DNA from: Eubacterium sp.
Lineage (GTDB): Bacteria > Bacillota > Clostridia > Lachnospirales > Lachnospiraceae
Length of the DNA: 13,517 nucleotides
Direction: 5' to 3'
Assembly (NCBI GenBank): GCA_024697885.1
Contig: JAILSA010000179.1
Coordinates: forward strand, 1 to 13,517
The position numbers and the translations under genes were made by a program. The notes beneath the pieces were generated by a model. The model searched no databases. It saw nothing but the letters and a program-made list of their open reading frames with translations, and was not told the origin of the DNA. Shown here piece after piece: positions 6,396 through 12,091 of this stretch (position 1 is its first letter; every line of letters begins with the position of its first letter).

Positions 6396-6445
6396 AATCA
6401 CGATATAGTGTATTTAGTTCCCATATATAGCACTAGATATTGTAC
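6396..6445 (-). promoter_or_regulatory. Two candidate NrdR boxes
   Basis: AATCACGATATAGTGT (6396-6411) and GCACTAGATATTGTAC (6430-6445) each match the known 16-bp NrdR consensus aCaCwAtATaTwGtgT at 12 positions. They lie just downstream of the predicted nrdD start. The start-to-start distance is 34 bp; known pairs are usually 31-32 bp apart. Repression of nrdD by NrdR with (d)ATP is therefore plausible but not certain. Confidence 0.5.
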
Positions 6446-6453
6446 TAGTAGCC

Positions 6454-6482
6454 ATTATATCTCAAAGTTGTAAAATTGAAAA
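6454..6482 (-). promoter_or_regulatory. Promoter of nrdD
   Basis: On the minus strand, TTTTCA (6477-6482, 4 of 6 matches) is followed after 17 bp by a perfect TATAAT (6454-6459). The predicted start is near 6447, giving a leader of about 110 nt that contains the candidate NrdR boxes. Confidence 0.55.
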
Positions 6483-6535
6483 GGGGTAAAATATATTTTT
6501 TTTACTTTCTTTTAAGAAACTTATAGGAATAATTC

Positions 6536-6566
6536 TAATGAAATAGGGAATAAAAGACGATATAAT
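6536..6566 (+). promoter_or_regulatory. Promoter, possibly sigma-28 type
   Basis: GACGATAT (6556-6563) differs by one base from the flagellar sigma-28 (SigD) -10 element GCCGATAT. TAAT (6536-6539) lies 16 bp upstream, near the TAAA expected for the -35. A sigma-A -10 TATAAT overlaps at 6561-6566, but it has no good -35 at 17 bp. The rest of the 6337-6597 gap shows only AT-rich sequence and a short palindrome, TTTCTT/AAGAAA, at 6506-6519. Confidence 0.4.
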
Positions 6567-6597
6567 GTATATAATAACCATTGAAAGGAGGATTCAC

Positions 6598-7185
6598 ATG
6601 GATGTAAATGGAATTAACAGTGTCTTGGCCAATACCTATACTGCCAATCAGAAATCAGGCAAGACAAGTCAAACGGCGAACAGTTCTTCTGCCGCAGAAG
6701 AACCAGGTGTTGTGTATGAGCCATCCACTGGCGCTACGGATAGCACCTCCTCACAGAAGACGGATTACTCCTCAATTGTGGCAAGCTTGAAAAAGGAGCA
6801 GGCAGCTCACACCCAGCAGCTGCAGAACCTGGTAGATCAGCTGATCAGCAAGCAGGGCCACAAGTACACCAGCCTGGCGGAGATTTTTGAAAACGCTGAG
6901 GTGGATGAGGAGAATCGCGCTGAAGCCCAAAAGGAAATTGGAGAAGATGGATATTGGGGAGTAGAAAAGACCAGCGACCGCTTGGTTGCCATGGCCCAGG
7001 CCCTTTCCGGAGGAGACCCTTCCAAGGCAGACACCCTGATTGACGCCATCAAGGAAGGATTTTCCCAGGCCGGCCAAGCATGGGGTGGGGACCTGCCAGA
7101 GATTTGCCAGAAGACGGTAGATACGGCTATTCAGAAATTGGAAAAATGGAGAGATGGCGTTACCGACTCCCAAGAACAGGCATAA
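6598..7185 (+). CDS. Conserved protein of unknown function
   Basis: This encodes 195 residues. The start at 6598 has a full AAAGGAGG site (6584-6591); an in-frame ATG at 6565 lies inside the -10 region. Residues 1-60 are Ser/Thr/Gln-rich and probably disordered, beginning MDVNGINSVLANTYTA. Residues about 65-100 form a charged helix. The C-terminal part carries GYWGVEKTSDR, a LSGGDPSKAD stretch, FSQAGQAWGGDLPEICQKT and a final KLEKW helix. I recall this C-terminal pattern from uncharacterised proteins of flagellated bacteria, but cannot verify it here. There is no signal peptide or membrane segment. It is monocistronic and convergent with the CheY-like gene. The sigma-28-like promoter would fit a motility link, which remains inference. 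Confidence 0.75.
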   Translation: MDVNGINSVLANTYTANQKSGKTSQTANSSSAAEEPGVVYEPSTGATDSTSSQKTDYSSIVASLKKEQAAHTQQLQNLVDQLISKQGHKYTSLAEIFENAEVDEENRAEAQKEIGEDGYWGVEKTSDRLVAMAQALSGGDPSKADTLIDAIKEGFSQAGQAWGGDLPEICQKTVDTAIQKLEKWRDGVTDSQEQA

Positions 7186-7227
7186 AAATACGAACTAATT
7201 GTGAGCAATTTTTCGCCACCACACAAG

Positions 7228-7276
7228 AAGGGGCTGTCGCACTAACAATTAAAAAATTGTTAGTGCTCAGCCCCTT
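7228..7276. terminator. Bidirectional terminator hairpin, family B
   Basis: AAGGGGCTG (7228-7236) pairs with CAGCCCCTT (7268-7276). An internal loop TCG/CT follows, then CACTAACAATT (7240-7250) pairs with AATTGTTAGTG (7255-7265) around an AAAA loop. It lies between two convergent genes, 3 nt before the end of the receiver gene. A weaker hairpin, AATTG-TGAG-CAATT followed by TTT, lies at 7197-7213 just after the upstream stop codon. Confidence 0.8.
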
Positions 7277-7279
7277 TCC

Positions 7280-7651
7280 TTACTTTGCTGAACCTATCAC
7301 ACTCTTTAAGAGATCCATATCGATAGGTTTTTTTAACACCCCACTAATCCCGGATACTTCCAAGGCACGATTGACCACATCATAGGTGATACCGGTCACA
7401 GCTATAATAGGAATTTTTCTGGCGTCCGACCGATCGGCCTGACGAATCCTTGCCGCCACTTCCGTTCCCTTTTTCTCTGGCATCATGATATCCATGAAAA
7501 TGAAATCAAATTCACCTTCTCCGGAAGACTTGAAAATATCCAAGGCATCTTCGCCGTTTAGGGCAGTGACTGAATCCACTCCCAAAAGCTCCAGTTTTTT
7601 GGACAACTCCAGGGCAGAAACCTTGTTGTCATCCACAACTAATGCCTTCAT
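7280..7651 (-). CDS. Stand-alone CheY-like receiver domain protein
   Basis: This 123-residue protein consists of a receiver domain only. It has the acidic pair D7-D8, phosphoacceptor D54 in FIFMDIMMPEKKG, T86 in IIAVTG and K108 in GVLKKP, so it should accept a phosphoryl group. It lacks any output domain and must act by protein contact or as a phosphate shuttle. The sequence is closer in style to receivers detached from hybrid kinases (MDIMMP...IIAVT) than to classical chemotaxis CheY. The start at 7651 has GGAAGG 8 nt upstream; an upstream in-frame TTG at 7675 would overlap this site. No kinase or chemotaxis gene is adjacent, so its partner is unknown. Confidence 0.88.
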   Translation of the reverse strand: MKALVVDDNKVSALELSKKLELLGVDSVTALNGEDALDIFKSSGEGEFDFIFMDIMMPEKKGTEVAARIRQADRSDARKIPIIAVTGITYDVVNRALEVSGISGVLKKPIDMDLLKSVIGSAK

Positions 7652-7688
7652 GACATCGCCTTCCTTTCTCCGCAATATAGTTGCTTTT

Positions 7689-7717
7689 ATTATATCCCAA
7701 AAAAGACAAATAGTCCA
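7689..7717 (-). promoter_or_regulatory. Promoter of the receiver gene
   Basis: On the minus strand, TGGACT (7712-7717, 4 of 6) is followed after 17 bp by a perfect TATAAT (7689-7694). The predicted start is near 7682, about 30 nt before the gene. Confidence 0.6.
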
Positions 7718-7746
7718 CGGATTTCATCCCTATAAGTCTTTATTTC

Positions 7747-7775
7747 TTGCGAAAATTCCCTCTAGGTTTTATAAT
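7747..7775 (+). promoter_or_regulatory. Promoter of the secreted surface protein gene
   Basis: TTGCGA (7747-7752, 4 of 6) is followed after 17 bp by a perfect TATAAT (7770-7775). The predicted start is near 7782, giving a leader of about 35 nt with AAGGAGG at 7805-7811. Confidence 0.6.
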
Positions 7776-7816
7776 AAAACTGAAACTTTTTTATAAACTT
7801 TTTTAAGGAGGAATCT

Positions 7817-9442
7817 ATGAAAAGTATAGCCAAGACATTATCTGGCCTCTTTGTGGGCCTCATGTCCCTGACACTTCTCCTTGCCCCAGAGGCAAAGGCG
7901 GAGACTACACTCGAGGTATGCACCCCTGATGTGCATGTATCTACTGCTAGCGAGTTGAGCCAGGCACTTACAACTAGCAGCTCCAAATCCACTATTATTT
8001 TGGACAAGGACATCACCGATGCCACAAGTCTGACCCCTACTATTTCGGGTTCAATAATTTTGGACTTAAATGGCCACAACCTGACCATTACCGGTGACTG
8101 CGGTTTCCACATGACCACAGACACAGACCTTTTTATTGCCAACAGTAATGACTGCCAGACAGATAGCACCTCTACCTCCAGCATTACTTATAAGTCCAGT
8201 GGCGGCGGCAGCTACAACCAGGCCTTTGTCTACTTTGATAATCAAGATGCATCTTTTACATCTGTTGGCCAAAATCTGGGAAGCAATTACAAGTCCCGGT
8301 CCATTCAGATTTACATTGAGGGTCAGGATGCCTGCGGCTTCAGTGTAAAAAATTCCGGCAACATCTGTCAGGCTCGTGGAGTTAATCTCTTAGGAACCAC
8401 GGTTTACTCCAGTTCTGCCAGCCACATTTTTTACCTGCCTTCCGAGACAAGTTCTCAGTTACCTATCATTCTTGGCAACCAGTCCAACATCCAGTCCAAG
8501 GAGGCACCTTTTTACTGTAACAACTACTATAGCAGCAAACTTAAACTCTACGACTGCACCCTGGGAACAGCCACCGCTAATGGCAAGATTTTTGACATCT
8601 GCGACTCTGGCTACACCTCAGATCTTACAAGTATAACCGTTAGCCAGTTCTTGGGTTCTAACACAACCGCTTACAAGAACACCACCTACACTGCTAGCAA
8701 CCAGTACGATGAAAGCACGGCTATTTCCGCTGTAATCTCAAAGATGTGTACTAACGTTTCCGCTAGCACCACTGAGACAGTACAGCTTCCACTCTTTGCC
8801 TATGAGGGTGGACATGTTTATCTGACCAACTTCTATCAGTTAATTTTCACCTCTCACAGTTATAGCGACACTACCAATGAAGCTACCTGTGGTTGCGATG
8901 GATGTCACACCCATACCTGTACAGAATGTGGCTACTCAACAGAGACTATCATTCCAGCTACAGGAAATCACACCTGGGACAAGGGAACTGTTACAGTAGA
9001 GCCTACAGAGACTAGCGAAGGAGTTATGACCTATGTCTGCACCACCTGCGGTGCCACCAAGACGGAAACTATTCCAGCTCTTAACGCCGACTCAAGCACT
9101 TCTTCTAGTTCTTCTAGCACAAGCCAGGCCAGCACTACCACAACCACAAGCCTTGCCAAGCAGACTATCACCATTACCAAGGTTAAAACCTACAAGGTAA
9201 AGAGCTTAAAGAAGAAAAAGCTAAAAATCAAGCTCAAGGCCAAGACAAGTGGAGATGGCAAGCTGACTTATTCTGTAAAGAAGACAGCCAAGAAACTGAG
9301 AAAGTATATTAAGGTCTCCAAAAAAGGCGTAATAACCATTAAGAAAAAAGCCAAAAAAGGAACCTACAAGGTTTTGATTAAGGCCTCTGCCACCTCCAAG
9401 TACGCGGCAGCAAAGAAACTGATCAAAATCAAAATAAAATAA
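7817..9442 (+). CDS. Secreted surface protein, beta-helix-like with lysine-rich C-terminal domain
   Basis: This encodes 541 residues. A signal peptide (1-28; cleavage after AKA) directs export. Residues about 29-330 contain LDLNGHNLTI and many short repeated beta-strand stretches, suggesting a right-handed beta-helix as in adhesins or polysaccharide-active proteins; no catalytic motif is recognised. Residues about 350-420 hold cysteine pairs (C358, C360, C363, C368, C371, then C408, C411) within a GNHTWDKGTVTVEPTETSEG repeat common in Clostridia surface proteins. A Ser/Thr linker follows (about 424-447). The last 93 or so residues include about 35 lysines and one acidic residue, in a YKVKSLKKKKLKIKLKAK Ig-like fold. 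No LPxTG sortase signal is present; electrostatic wall binding is my inference. Confidence 0.8.
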   Translation: MKSIAKTLSGLFVGLMSLTLLLAPEAKAETTLEVCTPDVHVSTASELSQALTTSSSKSTIILDKDITDATSLTPTISGSIILDLNGHNLTITGDCGFHMTTDTDLFIANSNDCQTDSTSTSSITYKSSGGGSYNQAFVYFDNQDASFTSVGQNLGSNYKSRSIQIYIEGQDACGFSVKNSGNICQARGVNLLGTTVYSSSASHIFYLPSETSSQLPIILGNQSNIQSKEAPFYCNNYYSSKLKLYDCTLGTATANGKIFDICDSGYTSDLTSITVSQFLGSNTTAYKNTTYTASNQYDESTAISAVISKMCTNVSASTTETVQLPLFAYEGGHVYLTNFYQLIFTSHSYSDTTNEATCGCDGCHTHTCTECGYSTETIIPATGNHTWDKGTVTVEPTETSEGVMTYVCTTCGATKTETIPALNADSSTSSSSSSTSQASTTTTTSLAKQTITITKVKTYKVKSLKKKKLKIKLKAKTSGDGKLTYSVKKTAKKLRKYIKVSKKGVITIKKKAKKGTYKVLIKASATSKYAAAKKLIKIKIK

Positions 9443-9478
9443 AAAGCGCTTCTCACACTGAGATACTGATAAACAAAA

Positions 9479-9541
9479 AAGTGCCCTACCAGCGAGAGAC
9501 TCCAGGACCAATGTCTTGTGTCTCAAGTCGGTAGGGCACTT
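9479..9541. terminator. Bidirectional terminator hairpin, family A copy 3
   Basis: A 12-bp outer stem pairs 9479-9490 with 9530-9541. An internal loop AGCGA (9491-9495) / AAGTC (9525-9529) follows, then GAGAC with GTCTC, loop TCC/GT, inner stem AGGAC (9504-9508) with GTCTT (9513-9517, one G-T), and apical loop CAAT. An A-run (9475-9480) lies on the left and a T-rich stretch on the right. It separates the convergent surface-protein and nitroreductase genes. Confidence 0.85.
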
Positions 9542-9550
9542 CTATTTTAT

Positions 9551-10087
9551 TTAACAAATCTTCAAAATATCCGCTGGTGTTTTTCTCTTTGGCATATCTG
9601 CTCCCTGGCTGGCATATCCCACCGCAATAACTGCCACGATGGTCTCTGCCTCTGGCACCTGCAAGAACTGGCGGATGGCCTTCTCGTCACGGATTCCCAT
9701 GATCAGAGTGTCAAGGCCCATATCCTTGGCCTTCAAAACCAGGTTCTCGTTGTGGAGTCCCAAATCATAGAAGCCCCAGCCGTTACCTGCCTCGTTGTCC
9801 GGCTGTCCCTCGCGGTTAAAACCTGCTCTGTTGGCCACAAATGTAGTCACAATCAGAGCCGCTCCCTTGGAGTTGTTGGCATTGAACTCTGGCAGACATT
9901 TTGCCAGGAAGTCCTCAATCTTGTCCTCAGACAGGATTGCGTAATATCTGGCGGTCTGGGAGTTTTTCCAGGATGGCGCCAAAATCGCTGCCTCTACCAT
10001 CTCCTCCACCTGGGCCTGAGTTACCTTCTTGCTGGCATCATAGTGGCGGATGCTTCGTCTCTGCTCAATTACTTGTGAAAATTCCAT
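9551..10087 (-). CDS. Nitroreductase-family flavoprotein
   Basis: This 178-residue protein is expected to bind FMN and reduce a nitro, quinone or similar substrate with NAD(P)H, probably as a dimer in the cytoplasm. The N-terminal QRRSIRHYDASKKVT (residues 9-23) is the usual phosphate-contacting RRSxRxF/Y motif. LAPSWKNSQTARYY (37-50) fits the second flavin-contact region. A central GFYDLGLHNENLVLKAKDMGLDT helix precedes the C-terminal VAVIAVGYAS strand. The start at 10087 has GGGAGG 10 nt upstream. The KDPG aldolase gene ends 60 bp upstream on the same strand with no convincing terminator between, so read-through from it is possible. The physiological substrate cannot be deduced. Confidence 0.92.
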   Translation of the reverse strand: MEFSQVIEQRRSIRHYDASKKVTQAQVEEMVEAAILAPSWKNSQTARYYAILSEDKIEDFLAKCLPEFNANNSKGAALIVTTFVANRAGFNREGQPDNEAGNGWGFYDLGLHNENLVLKAKDMGLDTLIMGIRDEKAIRQFLQVPEAETIVAVIAVGYASQGADMPKRKTPADILKIC

Positions 10088-10147
10088 AGTGATAATACCT
10101 CCCTTTTTTCAAAATCTCATGATTTTATTTTACACTTTTTGCCCCCA

Positions 10148-10780
10148 TTAGTACAGATTTTTTTCTACCAGGGTCACTGCTTTTTTGGCCTCTAGGGCCA
10201 CCTGTTCGTAGTCTCCCTTTTTGGCTCCTGCCGTGATCCAGCTGCCGCCGCAGCAGTAGACCTTGTCATAATCCAGATAGGTCTTGGCATTTTCCAGGGA
10301 AATCCCCCCTGTGGGCATAAATCTCACGTGAGGAAATGGGGCGGAAATAGCCTTGAGGGTCTTTAAGCCCCCTGCCGCCTCTGCCGGGAAAAATTTTACG
10401 TGGTCAAGACCTAGACTCACCGCCTTTTGCAGCTCTGTAGGGGTCATGATTCCCGGGATTACCGGCACCCTTTTTTCCCTGCAGTAATTTACTATTTTCT
10501 TGGAGATTCCCGGGGTCACAATAAACTCAGCTCCCGCGTCTAGGGCCTGATCCACCTGGTCTGTGGTCAGGATGGTTCCCGCCCCAATCAGGGCCCTTGG
10601 GCAGGCCTCCTTCATGCCCTGGAGGGCGTCTGCCGCCGCCGGTGTTCGAAAGGTGACCTCCGCCGCCATAAGTCCCCCATTTTTCAGGGCGTTCATAATT
10701 CTCACCCCCTGCTCACGGCTCTCCACTGTCACCACTGGGATAATGCCGATTTTCTCCAATCTCTCCATCATATCGTTCAT
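10148..10780 (-). CDS. eda: 2-dehydro-3-deoxy-phosphogluconate (KDPG) aldolase
   Basis: This 210-residue class I aldolase is expected to split KDPG into pyruvate and glyceraldehyde 3-phosphate, the last step of the Entner-Doudoroff and hexuronate routes. Members may also act on 4-hydroxy-2-oxoglutarate. The catalytic E41 lies in AAEVTFRT and the Schiff-base K129 in DHVKFFPAE; GAGTI (66-70) and MPTGGIS bind the phosphate. Length and fold markers are typical of the family. The start at 10780 has GGGAGG 8 nt upstream. No kdgK, uronate or other Entner-Doudoroff gene is nearby. The gene begins only about 20 nt beyond the fabF terminator, leaving little room for its own promoter. Confidence 0.95.
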   Translation of the reverse strand: MNDMMERLEKIGIIPVVTVESREQGVRIMNALKNGGLMAAEVTFRTPAAADALQGMKEACPRALIGAGTILTTDQVDQALDAGAEFIVTPGISKKIVNYCREKRVPVIPGIMTPTELQKAVSLGLDHVKFFPAEAAGGLKTLKAISAPFPHVRFMPTGGISLENAKTYLDYDKVYCCGGSWITAGAKKGDYEQVALEAKKAVTLVEKNLY

Positions 10781-10801
10781 ATTTCCTACCTCCCTTTTTT
10801 G

Positions 10802-10833
10802 AAAAAAGAAGCCGCGGAAAAAACCGCAGCTTC
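10802..10833 (-). terminator. Terminator after fabF, just ahead of eda
   Basis: On the minus strand GAAGCTGCGG pairs with CCGCGGCTTC (10 bp including one U-G wobble) around a T6 loop, followed by T6 (10807-10802). On the plus strand the wobble becomes a C-A mismatch, so the minus strand is the functional direction. The T6 is followed by C and A6 (10800-10795), which could pair with it. Confidence 0.85.
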
Positions 10834-10840
10834 CCTGTCA

Positions 10841-12091
10841 TTATTCGTATTTTTTAAAGATTACACTGGAATTTTGGCCGCCGAACCCAAAGGAGTTGCT
10901 CATGGCAACCTTGACCTCTTTCTTCATGGCCTTGCCAGGCACATAGTTTAGGTCGGCGCACTTGTCGTCCAAGTTGTCCAGATTCAGTGTAGGTGGCACA
11001 AGGCCCTGGCGAATACACTGGATGCAGGTGATGGCCTCGGTAATGCCTCCTGCTCCCATCATGTGGCCGGTGGCTCCCTTGGTAGAAGTCACTGCCATGT
11101 CCTTTGCGTGGTCTCCGAAAAGTTCCACAATGGCCTGGGTCTCAATTGGGTCACCCATAGGCGTAGAGGTTCCGTGGGTGTTGATGTAGTCCACCTCCTC
11201 CACAGAAAGTCCCGCATGTTCAATAGCCTTTTCCATGCAAAAAACAGCTCCAATTCCCTCTGGGTGTGGGCTGGTGACATGGTAGCCGTCGGTGCAGTTG
11301 GAAAAACCTGCCAGCTCGCAGAGAATCTTAGCCCCGCGCTTCTTGGCATTTTCCTCTGTCTCAATAATCAGAGCTCCGCCGCCCTCACCGATGACAAAGC
11401 CGTCTCGGTCCTTGTCAAAAGGTCGGCTGGCGCCCTGTGGGTTGTCATTGTTGGTGGACAGGGCGTGGGCAGATGCCAGTCCCAAAATAAAGAGTGGGGA
11501 CAGGGCGCTCTCTGTGCCCATGGCCAAAACGGCGTCTGCCTGGCCGGACATAAGCATCATGCAGGCTGTGCTAATGGCATCTCCGCCGGAAGAACAGGCT
11601 GTGCTCACCGTCAGACTAGGTCCCCTGTATCCCTTGGCAATAGCCACCTGAGCTGCTGCCTCGTTGCCAATGATTTTTGGCACAAAGCGAGGACTCACCT
11701 TCTTGTGGGCCCCGGTACTCAAGCCGTCCTGGGTCTCTGCCATTGGGCTAATACCTCCCAGGGCTGTTCCCACAGTGATTCCCATTCTCTCAGGGGCTGC
11801 AATATCCTCCCCCGCCATCTCAATGGCCTCCATGGCAGCGGCGTAACCGTACTGCATAAAGACATCCATCTCACGGGTCAATTTTTTTGGCATATAGGCC
11901 AGGGGATCAAAATCCTTAACCTCTGCCGCTATTTTTACAGGAAGGTCTGTGGTGTCAAAACGGGTGATTTTGTCCACGCCACAAACTCCGGCTGTCACAT
12001 TGTTCCAGTAATCGTCTAGGCCGATTCCAATGGGAGTTACGGCTCCCATACCGGTTACTACCAGACGACTAGTCTTCATTTGCATTTTCAT
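10841..12091 (-). CDS. fabF: Beta-ketoacyl-ACP synthase II (FabF-like)
   Basis: This 416-residue condensing enzyme extends an acyl chain by decarboxylative condensation with malonyl-ACP. The Cys-His-His triad is intact: C166 in VSTACSSGGDA, H306 in NTHGTSTPMGD and H343 in GATGHMMGAGG. It begins with RLVVTGMGAVTPIG and ends with SNSFGFGGQNSSVIF, as in the family. The start at 12091 has AAGGAG 10 nt upstream and overlaps the ligase gene by 23 bp; ATGs at 12085 and 12079 are alternatives. The loop after the active-site cysteine reads SSGGD rather than the more usual ATG/ASG form. No acp, fabD, fabG or fabZ is adjacent. Its neighbour is a CoA ligase, so a role outside bulk fatty-acid synthesis is possible. 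Confidence 0.93.
   Translation of the reverse strand: MKMQMKTSRLVVTGMGAVTPIGIGLDDYWNNVTAGVCGVDKITRFDTTDLPVKIAAEVKDFDPLAYMPKKLTREMDVFMQYGYAAAMEAIEMAGEDIAAPERMGITVGTALGGISPMAETQDGLSTGAHKKVSPRFVPKIIGNEAAAQVAIAKGYRGPSLTVSTACSSGGDAISTACMMLMSGQADAVLAMGTESALSPLFILGLASAHALSTNNDNPQGASRPFDKDRDGFVIGEGGGALIIETEENAKKRGAKILCELAGFSNCTDGYHVTSPHPEGIGAVFCMEKAIEHAGLSVEEVDYINTHGTSTPMGDPIETQAIVELFGDHAKDMAVTSTKGATGHMMGAGGITEAITCIQCIRQGLVPPTLNLDNLDDKCADLNYVPGKAMKKEVKVAMSNSFGFGGQNSSVIFKKYE

Noticed and set aside
7197..7210. AATTGTGAGCAATT, resembling part of a lac operator
   Set aside because: It lies after a stop codon between a gene and its terminator, is shorter than the operator, and is better read as a small hairpin.
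9083..9160. Ser/Thr-codon-rich stretch as a tandem repeat or CRISPR-like array
   Set aside because: It has no fixed unit or spacers and encodes the in-frame Ser/Thr linker of the secreted protein.
10127..10155. Possible separate promoter for the nitroreductase gene
   Set aside because: A TAAAAT -10 is present on the minus strand, but the -35 at 17 bp (TGTACT) matches only 3 of 6; too weak to list.
11063..12019. Long plus-strand open frame (318 codons) inside fabF
   Set aside because: It lies antisense to fabF with no ribosome binding site and low-complexity Gly/His/Ser-rich translation; a shadow frame.
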